A DNA stretch of 64,000 nucleotides from assembly GCA_007449985.2 (NCBI GenBank), contig VIIQ02000205.1, forward strand, positions 1 to 64,000, written 5' to 3'. Positions 45,277-59,004 of the stretch are shown here, piece by piece. Under the pieces are notes generated by a model. It made no database searches, was not told where the DNA came from, and saw only the letters and a program-made list of their open reading frames with translations. The translations under genes and the position numbers were made by a program. Each line of letters opens with the position of its first letter. The stretch's first letter is position 1. Source of the DNA: Desmodesmus armatus. Taxonomy: Eukaryota > Chlorophyta > Chlorophyceae > Sphaeropleales > Scenedesmaceae.

Positions 45277-46129
45277 AGGCTTCTGCTTGTGATCTGCAGC
45301 TGTCGGATATGGCTGTGTGAATTGTACAAATGGTGTTGCCTTGGCAAAATCAGCAGTTGGTGGCAATGCTGATGCACTGGCAAAAAAGTGTGTACCGTAA
45401 TGCAGTGTTCAAACAGCTTGTGTTACATGTCAACAACCTTCTTGACAAAACATTTGCCAATGCAGCTGTAGATTCATCACGTATAGGTTTGCCACCATGA
45501 AAACTTGCAGGCCAACACCTCTGTCAGAAACTGAGGTGCACATGCTTGAGGGGCAGGACAGCCTCACCGCTGGCAGCGTAACATACTGAGGCAGCAGCAA
45601 TGCGCCCGGTGGAAACGTGACCGTGCAACAGGGCCCATTGAACGAGTCAGCACTGGAGATCTGCAAACAGGGAAAGCTGATCATCATAGTACACTGTACT
45701 AGTAGTATGTACAACCGTGTGATATGCACTTCAACTGAAACACCATCTATCAAGTTGACATTGACAATGCAACCTCTGCATATGTGACAACTTTGCTGTC
45801 ACTCAGGCACCTGCAAGGAGCACCCATACCTGCATCAACCACACATAGTACAAAAACATCCCGATACTATGCGGCAGCCTGAAGGGCTTTCATGGCAACT
45901 TGCCACCAACAGGAATGACTCCTGCTCCGAGCAGGAGCAAGCGGCCACATTAAGCGATGGATATGCACTGCCGCAGTGCAGCGGGCCGCTGCTCAGCCAT
46001 TGTATTGCATCAGTCCCCGGGAGTTAAACAAGCTGTCACCACACCGGCGCGCTGCTTGCAGCTGAGCAAACGTTCAAGGCAAGGCAACAAAACCTCAACA
46101 CAACCCCAAACGCGGGATCATCACTGCCG

Positions 46130-48661
46130 TTACTGCGCCTTGTTGTTGCTGTATGAGTCATCGCCCACCAGCCACAGACCGCGGGACCACAGGGGTTCAA
46201 TCCAACGCATCACGCGGCCCATTAGGAAGCCGTTGAAACGGCAGATCAGGCCTGGAGCGCTGGGCAGGTTGTGCCAGCGACCGTCAATGAACTCAATCTG
46301 CAGGCGCACAGTACAGCGGATAAAGTCCGACAGGGAGTCACTTTTTTGGTGGGGGCCACCATACCGTATCCCTCATATATACAAGCCTCTCATAATTGCT
46401 TATAGCCGGTTTGAGTTGCTTATATTATGAAAATCGGAAGTTTTTTCGGCCAAAATGGCTTATAATTATGGTGTACATTTTCAAAATTTCAAACCAAGAA
46501 ATAACGCCTAAACGGGCTTGTTTTCGCATCTCTCCACGTCCTGACATCATGCCCTGAGGTTCCTGCCTTTCCTGAGCTGCTGCACGGCCGAATCGGGCTG
46601 CTGTTCCAAGCACTGCTCTGATCTACTGTTCTGATCCCTCCCACAGTCTGTCATGCAGCTGCAGAATGCCCCTGAAAAGCATTCAAAGAATTCATGAAAG
46701 CTTGCATTTGAGAGCAGAAGCAGCAGCTGAGGTCACAGCAGCGGAGCAGCCCACACCCAGCAGCAGAACAGCCGGCTCAAGTCATTGAGCTCCACAGCCA
46801 GTCTTGACCCACATTTGAACAGTCAGATAGCCGAGATGGTGCAAGTTGCAAGTTGATTGGCTTCTGAAAGGGCTACAGGTGTCTTCCCACATCACAAGTG
46901 GCCCAAGACACCACAGCAGGGCCATTTCAGCCACTTTCTGCAGCAGCTGGCAAGCCAGACTTGCTTATATTTATGAAACTGCCAGACTGCAATTTGGCAA
47001 AATGGCTTATAATTATGGTGAAAATTTTCTCACGCTGCGCGTGGCTTAAATTATGAGAGGCTTGTATATATGAGGGATACGGTATATGTCGGGACGTTGT
47101 GTGCAGATGCCGACCAGTGGTGGCCATGCATCAGACCGTATGTCAACCGCAGAGCTATCTACATCAAGACAGCAACTTGCCAATGCTTGCCGTTTTGAAG
47201 CCAGCGCTGCTGGCCGGATTCAAAGCCTTCCGAAAGCGAACCTTCAGCAAACCAGAGGTGCATACCTGGCCAGTTTCAAGTGGTCCCCTGACCCCCAGCT
47301 TGATAGTTGCCCTGATCGGGATGTTGGGCAGCAGCAGGCTGGGGGGGAACAGCCAGGAGCGCTTGGGGGCCACAATGACAGTGCCGTCCACTGCGACAGT
47401 GGTCAGGTTGTAGCCAGCGGGAGCCACCTGCAGAAGTAGAAGTGATGCACAGGCGTTGCACAGCAGCACACTTGCATCATCATGATGATGGGATTCAATT
47501 CAGTAACTAACTTACAAGGCTTGGCAACATGTGGAAGCTACACACCTGGTGAGGCTGTGCCTGCAGCCGTCCGGGGCGGCAGTTTGGTTCGCCTGATTTT
47601 TGGTGTGTGGCGGCAGCCGGTGGGGGAATGACCTCGGCGGACAACCCTTGCTGGCGCATGTGGTGTGCTACACACCCACTCCAGCTGGACCCACTCTGCG
47701 TCTACTAAAAGCGAGACACCCACTATGTGACAACTAATATCGTGTCACTGATGCGCCCAATTGTGACACCATGTGCGAAATCACAGTGTGACACCATGTG
47801 CGCCGCACTGCGGCGGCACGTCCAGCTCTGTCCTCACTGACACTCCCACACATTTGCAGATGTGTCAAATGACACTCCACCCGCCTGCCCACCTCAATCA
47901 TGTGCGGCTCCAGTGTCATGTAGGCTATGGACTTGGCCAGGTAGGCAGCAACTCGGAAGTCCTCCCTGCGCACAGCACCAAATGTTTTGGGTGTAGGGGG
48001 CAGCAGTGAACGGCTCAGCCGGGCCATGTGCGCTGTAGTGAGCGGCCCGCCTTGGGCTCTGTTTGGAGTTTTTGCCAGCGCTGGCAGCGCTGGAGTCCAG
48101 CCCTTGTGAGACTGCATTGCTTTGCCAATGTGGCAATGCGGTAATCGGATTGTACAAGAGTCCTTGAGTTGGGCAACCTTTCATGAACCAGCCAATGCTC
48201 TGAGCCCCATACAGCCTCACAGCTCACCTGTCGTATGCTGCAATGATAGGTGCCTGGTAAGCCACGTCCCTCACCAGCAGGCCACGCCACACGTCCCAGT
48301 GCTCCTGCATGGTGCGCACCTGCAGCAACAATGACACAACAACGGCATGGCAACAGACTCCTGAGACTCTCAGATGACCTGATGAGCCTTGAAAAAGGCG
48401 AAACTAGTCGTCTACTGTAAGTTCGTTTACACGCCTGCTGCCTGGGCCGCTGGTACTTCCCACATTGTCTGTACAACCACAGTAGCCTACTAGTAGTGAG
48501 GCTCACTACTCAGTACTAGTGACTAGTAGTCCGACTAGTAGGCTACTGGTGATCACCGTGATCACACATTTGCGCCACATCTGAAGGGAATCACTGGTTA
48601 AGACTTGCACAGCTGGCAGCAAGTAGCAAACTCTTGGACGTTTGTGCTGCTGCACTTGCTG

Positions 48662-48695
<34 letters not shown>

Positions 48696-49261
48696 TGTGC
48701 ACAACACCGCCGCGGCTGTGGCAGCCTGAGCGCACCTCAAAAAGCTTGCGGGTCCCGCCCACAATGCGGCTGACCCCAGGGGGCAGCTTGCTGAGGTCCC
48801 GACCCCAAGCAGGCTCCACGGCATAGCTGTCACGGTAGCTGGAGGCTTCAGAAGACGGACTTGCAGCCTCACTGGTACCGCTTTCCAGGGCCTTGCCATA
48901 GACGGCATTCTGAGTACAGAGCATGGAGAGGCAGGAGGGATGGACAGCTACTGGTTGGTGCTGTTGCTGCAGCTGGCTGTTGATGCAACGCTTGTGAACC
49001 GTTGTGTTAGCACCCTCATAATTGAGGGTTTGAGACCGCTGTTAGCTTCACTGCGGACATGTTGGTTTCAGACTCAGACATGACAGTTGCTGCAGGCTGC
49101 GATTGTGCCAACCATCGATGCAAGCACAGCAGCAGCTGTTGCAGTACCTTGACAGTCTGGTTGCCGTTGAGCCCTACAAGCGCCATTTTTGGCTTGACGG
49201 ATTGCTGCAAACCACCAGACTCAAACACTCCAGCTGGTCCAGCAGGTGAAGCCACCCGCAT
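46130..49261 (-). CDS. Unrecognised 260-residue protein, possibly NTF2-like
   Basis: Six exons join in phase: 49148-49261 (ATG at 49261, MRVASPAGPAGVFESGG), 48736-48909, 48228-48319, 47893-47965, 47266-47427 and 46130-46297 with a TAA stop. I do not recognise the family. The middle part (TMQEHWDVWRGLLVRDVAYQ, then APIIAAYDREDF, AYLAKSIAYM) followed by strand-rich segments (GTVIVAPKRSWLFPP, RATIKLGVRGP, IEFIDGRWHNLPSAPGLICR) recalls NTF2/SnoaL-like alpha+beta folds. That is inference only. There are no membrane segments and no metal-binding motif. The N-terminal ~50 residues are Ser/Ala/Gly-rich and could be a plastid transit peptide or simply disordered. Its last intron carries a MITE. RTEL1 ends 598 bases upstream on the same strand. 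Confidence 0.8.
46361..47085. mobile_element. MITE with 37-bp perfect terminal inverted repeats
   Basis: A 725-bp element inside the last intron of the 260-residue gene. Left end 46361-46397 (ATACCGTATCCCTCATATAT...) and right end 47049-47085 are exact reverse complements over 37 bases. A TA dinucleotide flanks both ends if the outermost AT/TA is taken as target duplication, which points to a Tc1/mariner-type non-autonomous element. A 23-base sequence (starting CAAAATGGCTTATAATTATG) occurs as a perfect direct repeat near both ends (46451-46473, 46998-47020). No transposase frame is present. The ends are strikingly AT-rich against the GC-rich host. Confidence 0.9.
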
Positions 49262-49859
49262 GGCAGATGAATGGGTTTTGCGAGAGCGCCGATAAGGTTG
49301 CGTCACTCGATAGACTTTCTGGAAGGAAATATAAATCGATCACGATGACTTGGACATGTGCCAAGGCAATTCACTTTCGCGGTCGAGCGTTATGACGCGG
49401 GCGACACGTCATGAGTGAGTGAGTGGACGGGAAGGTGCTGAAGTTTTAATTGAGTATGTATGCGACTGTCCCAGGAAAAGCTGTCTGCATGGGTGCCATC
49501 AAGCGGTGTCGTCACCCTCACAACTGTTCAAGACTGCACTGCAGTGCAGTTCCAGCTGGAAACAGAAGCCAATGCCTGGTCTCCTTGCCTGTCTTGGCGT
49601 TTGCACAGCGCAGCAGCCACCCTCAAGCACTGCTCAGCTCTCTTGCACTCCTAGTGTACAACACATCGCTGTCGACACCAGGGGCAGCAGCGGCAACAAC
49701 ACCCACTCACGCAACAAACAGCACCGGGGCCGGCGTCGGCTCCTCGCCACACCACACCACTCCCCGACAGCAGCAACAACAGCACACCACACCTGCAGCT
49801 GCTCGCGCACTCCGCACAACACCCTTTTCCTTTAGAAATTGAGTAATTCACTCGCAAGT
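49262..49859. other. RTEL1 3' flank and promoter region of the 260-residue gene
   Basis: About 600 bases between the RTEL1 stop and the next start codon on the same strand. Several frames are open on the plus strand across 49419-49842, but they are antisense low-complexity frames. No recognisable regulatory motif. Confidence 0.4.
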
Positions 49860-52800
49860 TCAAGCAAACGGCACGGGAGCCAGCTGCACCTTGCGCACCA
49901 GCTTCCCACAGGCCGGGCAGTTCACCCCCCTCAGGTTTAACGCCAGCAAGTCTAGCCAGCAGCTGTAGCAAGCCATGTGACCGCAGGCAGCCTTGTGTGC
50001 AGAGGACATGGGCGCCTTGCTGCACTTGCAACACGGCTTGGATGGGCCGGAGGCAGAGGGTAACCTGCCGGCCCTGCTGCTTCCAGGGAGCTGGGCACCT
50101 GCCGCTGCTGCTTTGGGTACTGCTGCTGCTGCTGCTGCTGCTTTGGGTGCTGCTGCTGCTGTCGAGCCAGCCTGCAGCGGTTGAGCGGGGCGCATGCTGG
50201 CTGCTTGGGCTTGGCCCGGCTGTGCCTGCCGGATGGCTTTCTGCTGCTGCTGCTTCGCCTGTTGCTGCCCTGGCTGCTGCTGCTTTACCTGCCCTGGCTG
50301 CTGCTGGCCCGGCAGCTTGGCTGCCAGTGGCTGCTGCAACGCTTTCTTTTGGCCAGAATGATGCTGCTTTGCACCCTTGCTGCCTGACACCGCTGCCCCA
50401 CCGTCACCACTGCCAGCAGCAGCAGCAGCATTACCACCACCACCACCACCACCACTGCTGACCCTCTGCTTCTTGACTGGGTGGCTGCCGCCCCCACCTT
50501 CAGCAGCCAAACCAGCAACTGCAGCACCCTTGACCCCACCTACACTTGCAACCCCAGCAGCAGCAGCACCGCCACCACTACCAACCCCAGCAGCAGCAGC
50601 AGTACTGCCGCTGCTCTGCCGCTTGTGCCCCGTGATGTTCACCCCGCTAGCGACCAGGTTCCTGAACCACTGCTGGTCCTTACTGGGCATGAAGGTGGCA
50701 AAGCCAACCAGCAAGTCCCTGTGGTTACCGCCGCTGCCGCCGCCGCTGCTGCTGCTGCTGCCGCCGCCGAGCGTTGCGATCAGGCCGTCTGCAAAGGCGG
50801 AAAGGTCCCGCTTGGTCCTGCACAACAGCACGAACAGACCCAGGAGCACATGATAACCTTTTTTGGGGGGTTGGAGGGAAAGGGGTGGTGTTACAAGTGG
50901 ATACTTTCTCGGCTGGGCAGTACTCTCGGGCCGTAACATGACTGCTGGACTGCATTGCCGAACAGACATGCATGGAATAAAGGCAACTGTGGTGGGTGGG
51001 TGGGCGAGTGGGGGGCGAGGACACACTCCTTTGGTGTTTGCCAGTGGCCACCAGCTGGCAAGAACCAGCAACATGCTGTGAGCCCTGTCCCAGCGTACGC
51101 ATGCTATCATGTATACATCGTCATGTAAGTCAACCTCTGCAATACGCTAGTCAACTTGCTGCTGCAACCAACCTGTATGCAGTGAACAGCTCCTTCACCG
51201 CAGCCATCTGTTTAGCAGGCAGCTGCGTCTGCATTACCCCTGGCATCAAGTGCGCAAAAATCCAGACCTAGATTGTCCGAGGTTGAACCTCAATAACAGC
51301 GCAACATGACGTCATGTTAGTCAACCCTCTGCAGTGCTTACCTGTATGCAGTGAACAGCTCCTTGACTGCAGCCATCTGTTCAGCAGGCAGGGTCGCCTG
51401 CAGCAGCTTGAAGAAGGTCTTGGGGTCAGTGGGAAAGTTGGCAGCAGCACCGGCCGCCTGGTGTAACTTTGGCAACTTTGGTAACTGCTGCTGCTGCTGC
51501 TGCTGCCTGCTGGGAGGGGGACCAGGCCCCTGCTGCTGCTTCCGTCGCTGCTGCTCCTGCTGCTGCTGCTGGTGCTGGTCTTGCTGATGCTGCTGCGGTT
51601 GGGGAGGTGCTTCGTCACACTGCTGCTGCTGCTGTAGCTCCTCTTGCTGGGTGCTGTTCCAAGAGCGAAGGAACTGCCCCATCCGCAGCGGCTGTTTGGC
51701 ACCCGCCTTCGGCTGCTGCTGCCCCTGCCCCTGCTGCCGCTGCTTGTGCTGTTGCACCAGGTGGGCAGGCCCCACAACCTCACTTTGATCCTGACCACCC
51801 CCTGCTGCTGCTGCTGCTTGCAGCTGGCCCAACTTGCTGCTGCCACCACCAGCAGCAGCAGCAGCAGCGCTGGACCCCCCTTTGGCTTCACCATCTGCTT
51901 CATACTGCAACTGCACCAGGCCCCCCCTTGCAAACCTGCTGCCACTGCCACTGCCGCTGCTGCCACCAACCCCAGCAGCCCGTGGTGGCAGCAGCAGCCC
52001 CCTGCTGCTGCCGGCGGCTGCTGCTGCTGGCGCACTGTTGCCAGGTGCTGATGCTGCTTTGTTGGCTGCTAGCAGTGCAGATCGCGCTGCTGCTGCTGCC
52101 GGCTTGATGCCTGAGATGATGTCGTCTAGCTGGGAAGCTGGGAGTGGAAGGGGCGAGTAGGTAAGCGGGTGGAAAGGTTGGAGGTTGGGTGGATGAAAAG
52201 GTGTGAGGGAGACAAAGCCAGGCAACAGACGTCAATTTCAGCAGCCGCCACCCTGCCACTTTCATCTCGTTTTCTACCATTGGTTTGCTTCTGTTTTGTC
52301 ATTGGCTGACATGTACATGTTGCAAGGAATAACAACACACAGGCATCAGCAGCTCACCTGCCAAGCCGTCGTCCCCCTGACTGTCCACCATCCCCGACTG
52401 CTGCTGGTTGTGGTTGACAATGCCCAACACATCAATGGCTCGAGGCACATTGGCCAGCTGCTGCTGCCGGTGCTGCCGCTCAGCCGCCGCCCTGGCAGCA
52501 GCCGCTGCCCTGCCGCTGCTGCTGCCGCCGATCAGTTGGAAGGCTGAGGGAGCCGACTGCTGCCCTGTGGCCCCTGCTGACATGGCACGGTTGGCCATGG
52601 CTGCTGCTGCCGCCGCTGACAGGTCACCCTTGTCCTGCAAGAAAAGCACCAGCACGCAGGCAGGCAGGATTAGAGCGACAAAAGACCCTTGTCTCTTGCC
52701 CCCACACCAGAAAAACAAACACACCCCGTCAGCCCAACTCAGTCTTCTCACCTTGAAAAAGCGTGTGAGTGACGCAATGGCAGCCCCAAAGCTGTTGTGC

Positions 52801-53208
52801 TGCACCACCTGGTCCCGCAGCCACTGCGCCCCCTGTCCTCTGCTTCCAAACCTTTGGCACAGTTGATCCATTGTGCGATTGACGTGCGTGATACACATGC
52901 GCTTGATCGGAAAACACTGTCACTTACCCCCCCCCCCAACACACACACACACACACATGCCCTGTCAGCCCGACCGGGTGTCCTCACCTTGAAGAAACGT
53001 GTGAGCGATGCAATGGCACCCCCAAAGCTGTTGTGCTGCACCACCTGATCCCGCAGCCATTTGCTCATGTTGCGCAGGTTCTGCTGTGTGCCAAAGCGCT
53101 CGTCCGCCAGCAGCACAGCCCCATAGTCCCAGCGGTGCCGGATGACACGACCCATTGCTTGATTGACCGCACGCAGGCCCTGCTGAACGTACCTAGGTAC
53201 ACGTGACA

Positions 53209-53255
<47 letters not shown>

Positions 53256-56200
53256 GCGGCGGCAGCAGCAGCAGGGGCAGAAGAACATAGGTGACACAAA
53301 CTCACATCAGCATATGAGCCAAGGGGGATAGGCAGCGGGCTGGCCACAGCACTGCATGCAGGCCTCCTGGCTAAAGGTACCTGCAAGCAGAGCCTGCAAG
53401 GCACAGCGCAGCGCAGCATCTAGCAAGGAAGCGGCCAGCAGCAGCTGCCCTTTTACACATGCTGTGCTAGCCTCGTGGCCTGGTTGAGCGCACGTAGGCC
53501 CTGCTGTGTGTCCTGCGAACTCAAACGCAAGCAGGATCAGACAATCCTCGCCTCTTCTTGCAACAGCTGCAGCTTACTGACTAAAGAAACGGTCTGCATG
53601 GGGCCCTTCTCAACCCTGTTGTCGCAACAAGATGCCATCCCATCGCCTTTGCACCCTGCTCACACCATCTTCTCCACCGCAACCAGAGCGAACACACACA
53701 ACCTTTGGCCTAAACAACAGAGTCTCACCACTGCTCCCCTGTCAGTCCCTTCCGCCGCAGACGCCGCGTGATCCCGCCCTCGACTCCTCATCCAACAGCT
53801 GCCGTTGCAGCTTGACATGCGGGTCGTAGGCAGCAGGGAAGGGAAGCCCTGCAAGCAGCAGCACCATATCCCCCTGAAGCCAGCATGTATGGCCCTTCAC
53901 GTCTCGCCTTTTGGCACAAGTTGACCACGACGAACCCTCTCACGTAATGTAATCCTCGCACGGTGTCAGAACAAGTAAGCAAGATACAGTGCGCACCAGG
54001 AACAGCTGATGGACGCCAGACAGGCAGACCAAAGTGCGGCTAGGCAGCAGCCCGCCCAGAAACCCTCACCGGTGATGACAACACCACGGCCAGCCTTGTC
54101 TGAAAAGTCGATGCCCTCAGACACCTGCGGCACAGGGCAAGCACAGAGCGTTTGAACATACAAAGCACGAGGTCAATCAGCAGAGACTGTGCAGAAAGCT
54201 TGTGTGCGCTCTTGCAGAGTCTACTTGCTGGCGCGGGTGTCCGTAACAGGAGTGACGGCTACGTTTGCAGGTCCCCACCATGTCCCACAGCACCCTGCAC
54301 GCCAGGGTCTTTCAGGTTTTGCGCCAAAGTTGTACATGCTGAACTGCACCAAGGTGCCCTGCACGTGCCTGCAGGGTGAGGGCACCCACTGCAACAGGTA
54401 CATGCATGCCATATGGAAGTTGCGTCAGCTGAGACTGTTGGCAATACATATACACAGTGAAACAGCCCTTCACAGGGCCCACCCTACGAACAGACTGGCC
54501 TTGCTACTAATTCTATTACAACTGTGCAGGGGGGTGGTAGCCTGGTTCAGTAGGCTGAGCAGATTGTGTGGCTTCTAGTTAGTAGGGGATGGTTTCTGCG
54601 GGCAAAACATGGCCATGTGCGCCCACCTTGCCTCGGCAGACGGCAAACAGCACAGCCCCGCCTCCATTGGGGTCCTCCAGCTTGGCTGCATAGTCCGCCA
54701 GGGCTGCAGCAAAGGCCCCAGAGTCTCGTGGCTCTATGACGGGTGCTTTGTGGCGCGTGATACGCTCCCATATGGTGGCACCGCCAGCTGCAAAAGGTGG
54801 GGGGGGGGGGGGGAGGGGGGGGGGGTAAAGCGGGAGGGGTAATAACTCATGAGACAGCTTGTCCATCCCAGCACTCAACGGTTGAGTGGGTGGTGGATAG
54901 GTGGGTGAAATCGTGTGGTGGCTTCCAGTCACCCAGGTGCCAAGATGCTTTTATGTTGTGGCGCTGCTTGACAACACTAGGGTTGAGAACAGGACGAGCT
55001 ACAGCTAAAATGTCCTTGTCTGATTCTGTGACAGAGCCTCCAAGGAGAGTCACTATGAAGGAGAGCCACATTGCCCAGCTTTGAAGCTGCAACAACAGAT
55101 GCAAGACTGTATCCAAAACCCATCTTTCCCATGCTGGCCTTCCAAGGGGCCAGGCACGCCGTCAGCAACCCGTCAACCTCAACAAACAGTGTCTCGACCT
55201 AGAGGTCGTCATGTCATGTTGGCCTGCAGCCTGCCAATTGGGCCATTTGGCTGCATTTTGCAAAATGACAGCAGCTGTCAGAGGTCCAAGCAAGCAGGCC
55301 AGCAGCTCTCACCTGTCCCTGTGCTGGCCTTCCAGTGGTCTAGGCACGCCGTCAGCAGGCTGTAGGCTGGGAAGAATACCAGCAGTCCGTCAGGCACCAC
55401 ACGTGCAAAGTTGGCGATGGCGTTGCCCAGGTCATCACGATACCTGCAGCAGCAGCAGCAGCAGCGACGTCAAAGCAATGCTCGCAGTTCCTCTGAACAT
55501 GACGGAAACAGAACCAGGCCGGCGTCACCCAACATCAGACCTGACGTGAGTTGGCTTTCAGCCGCTGTAAGGTCAAGCCTCGGGCCAGCAGTCTGGATGA
55601 CAACACATGGGTCATCCCAATCCGAACTTTGCATAGCAGCCTCACTTAGCTGCATTACCGTACCATACGGTACGCTTGGAGGGGGGGGTCACTCACATTG
55701 AGTAACAGTACAGTACAGTACAGTACAGTACAGTACAGTACAGTACAGTACAGTACAGTACAGTACAGTACAGTACAGTACAGTACAGTGCAGTACAGTA
55801 CAGTTTTGATGGACAAGGTCCCAACCTCAGTCCCAACCAGCCAGCAAGCCAAGGGCCCTTGAGGGTGCCCATAGGGCTTGCACTTCTCGTTTGCAGTGCC
55901 TGCTGGTTCATTGCTGCACTGCATGACGAGGCTATGCATTCTGCCTGGTCATGGTGTATGTCTCAGGATATCCAGTGTGAACACTCACTTGTCGCTGCCT
56001 CTGTTGGCAAAGCTGGAGTTGAGCTTGGCCCCGGTAGGCCCTGCCGGCACTACACCAACCCACACCTGCACGTCAGCGCAAGGCACAAGTGCTTGCCCCT
56101 TGCTTATGAGGAATCATGTAAGGGCGATACACCCTCGCATGCTTAGCCTGATTTGCTGCAACATTGCAGCACGTCGTGCAGTTGCAATCAGTGCAACCAG

Positions 56201-58971
56201 CAACTGAAACGTGCAAAGCTGCTTGCATCAAACCGCTCAAGGGGCAGCAACGCCGCTGTACATGTACGCCAGGTGTGTATTGGGTGGTGTGTGTGGCTTG
56301 GAGGGTGTTTGCAAGATCATGACCCTTACACCTGACCTGACAGACTGGCGTCCATCAAGTGACAGGCCCTATGGGCACCCTCATAAGCACTTTACTGGCT
56401 GGCTAGCGCCGAGGTTTAGACGGTGTCCACCATACCTGGACTGTACTGTACTGGTATAACTCACACACCTGGTCGGGGGCGATGACGTGGGGGTTTTCCA
56501 GGGTGTACTTAAACCCTAGCTGCAGCTCGTGTGCAAAGGACTCCAAGGGGCTGAGGGTGCCGCTGGTGAGCAGCACAGAGCGCAGCGGCATCTCCCTCAA
56601 AGCTGCCATGGACACACCTGCCAGGGGGCATACAGGGCATCATGCCAATATCACATAGTGAAGAAGATGAACAGATGTACTCGTTGTTCATGTGCAAGGT
56701 TGTACTCCAACACCCGACACAGTGTTGCAGCTATGCAGCTGTGCATGCAGGCACACCAAGCACCTGCCAGGGGGCATACAGGGCAGTATGCCAAATAGTG
56801 CACGCTTGATTGGGTCATCCATGCTGTCACCCTTGACTGTGTGCAAGGTTGTACACCAACACCCGACAAAGTGTTGTAGCTGTACAGCTATGCATGCAGG
56901 CACCCCAAGCACATGCCAGAGGGCATGCAGGGCAGCAAGCACACCAGAGCATCAGTGCACCCAAGCTAAGGCAGTGCTTGCCAGTAGCTCAACTGCGACG
57001 AGGTTACGGCCCTGTTGGCAAGAGCTTGCACACGACTCTACAAGCTCTACCGCAGGTTGCAATTCAACAACCACTGACCTGGGATGAAGCACCAATAGCT
57101 GAGAGTGAATGACGGACCGGCAGGCACCACCGTGTTATTCTTCTGTCGAGGCAGCACACACGGCAGTCCCTTTCAGAACGAGCTCCAGCACAGCACCCCA
57201 CAATGTGCACATGTAGATTGAGGCCACAGCAACTAGTAGGATCTGTGCGCGTGTGCAATGTGCGTATTGGCACAGTGCTGAGCATTCAAGGCTTATTATG
57301 GCAGCGCATGCAACAAGCAGCACCCACCTTGCCTCCCTGCTTGCTGTCAGTCTTGTGCAGGTACATCCTGTAGCCCCTGTGAGCAGGCGGGCCGTGCTGG
57401 CCACGTACGTTGTCCACCCACAGGGGGGCTGTTGATGCAAAGGTGATGTCCAGGGCTGACAGCAGGGCAGACAGCCTGCAGGCAGCGCAACCCTCCTTGT
57501 TGCTCATGCCTGTACTGTACCGTACTGTACTGTACTGTACTGCACTGTACTGAGCTGCATGGTACGGTACGGTAACGTACTGTACTTTACTGTATCCGCA
57601 GGCAACATCCCCCCCCAACAGCTCATACTCTGGTCTGACACTCCAACATGCATTGTGTTGCAGTGCAATGTACTGTGCTGCAACTGCACTTGACTGTACT
57701 GCTCTGTTCTACACTGGCAGCAGCAGATTTGGCAAGTTTATTTGACATGTCGACTATGTTGTGTTGTTGTCACAGGTAGGGTGGGCACCACCGAGTGATG
57801 CTAGCCCAAGAAGACATGTAAATCAGTCCTTTCGGAACACACCAATTTGAAAATTAGGGGATCTGCTGAGCCAGCGACAGCCAATCGTGCTCTTCTTTCT
57901 CTCAAACTGTGCTCATATCCGATAGTGCTGTTTCAACTGTTGAAGTCTCTCGCAAGATGTCAGGCGCAGCTACAAGTGGCCAGGCTGGTGTTTCATCATC
58001 AGAACAACTGGCCTTAGCACTGAACCTTCCTGCCTTGGTAGGGGGTTCCAGTAGTGCAGCTGCTAAACCTTCACTCAAGCGACCAGCTCACTCAGAGCCG
58101 GACGCAGCAGGAGCTTCCAGTGCCGGCAACACAGCAGTCCCAATAGACACAGCAGCAGTCATAGCCAGCAGCAGCAAGCTGCAGGAGCTTCGGTCAGCAC
58201 TGCAGGATTCCGTCCAGCCAGCAGTGTCCCTCTACGCTGCTGCCCACAGCACGCACCTCAGTGCAACTTCACGCCTGGCCAACCTGCAGCAGTTCTCAGC
58301 AGCAGACATCTGCCCAGCCTTCATCATGTCAGCAACAGCAGACCCCAGCACGCCTCTGCAGCTGCAGTCCTTTGTAACTGTCCCAGACAGTGCAGACCTC
58401 AGTACAGCAGAAGCTGCAGTGATGGAGCAGATCAAGGCAGCAAAGCAGACAGCCAATGACAGTATCCTTGCTGCCATGACAACCTTCAGGACCTCAGCCA
58501 TGCAGGGGGCCATCAAGGTGGCCGAGCTGGAGGCCAGCTTAGCGTCCATGCAGAAGCAGCGTGCCAAGGCCCGAGCAGAGCAGCAGCTGCAGAAGCCCCT
58601 CAGCTCGCTGCCAGGCACTGTGGCACAGTCAGTCGAGGTTCAGGCGCTGCTGAGGGCGCAGCGCCTGGACTGGGAGCTCACCCTGCATGAGGCGCAGCAG
58701 GTGCTGGACGAGAAGCATGCAGCTGAGGCAGCACGCCGCAGGAAAAAGCAGGAGCAGTAGCAGCAGAAACAGCAGCAAGCAGCAGATGCTGACATGGCAG
58801 ATGCTGCTGGGCCAAACCCTGCTGCAGCAGACCCTGCTGCCGCAGCTGCCTCCAGCAGCAGCTATGATAAACTGCAGCTACAACTAGCTGCCATGCAGCA
58901 GCAGATGCTACAGATGCAAGCAGCCATGGAGGCATCAGCAGCAGCAGGCAAGAAGAATAAGAAGGGCAAGA

Positions 58972-59004
<33 letters not shown>

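Larger units (their letters stand above)
40677..46129. other. Intergenic region between LRR gene and unknown 260-aa gene
   Basis: No multi-exon gene could be assembled. It holds poly-C-rich sequence (41100-41290), a hairpin, a minisatellite, a tRNA-like relic and scattered short frames. A plus frame at ~42312-42590 and a minus exon-like piece at ~45567-45661 (a CAG acceptor, then TVTFPPGALLLPQYVTLPA) look faintly coding, but I could not join either to anything. Confidence 0.45.

Noticed and set aside
45567..45661. Exon of a ZU5- or GAIN-like domain (FPPGALLLPQYVTL)
   Set aside because: A single exon-like piece with an acceptor and a possible donor, but no partners in phase could be found nearby.
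46361..47085. Extra exon of the 260-residue gene
   Set aside because: The segment has perfect inverted ends and AT-rich sequence, and exons 5 and 6 join in phase without it.
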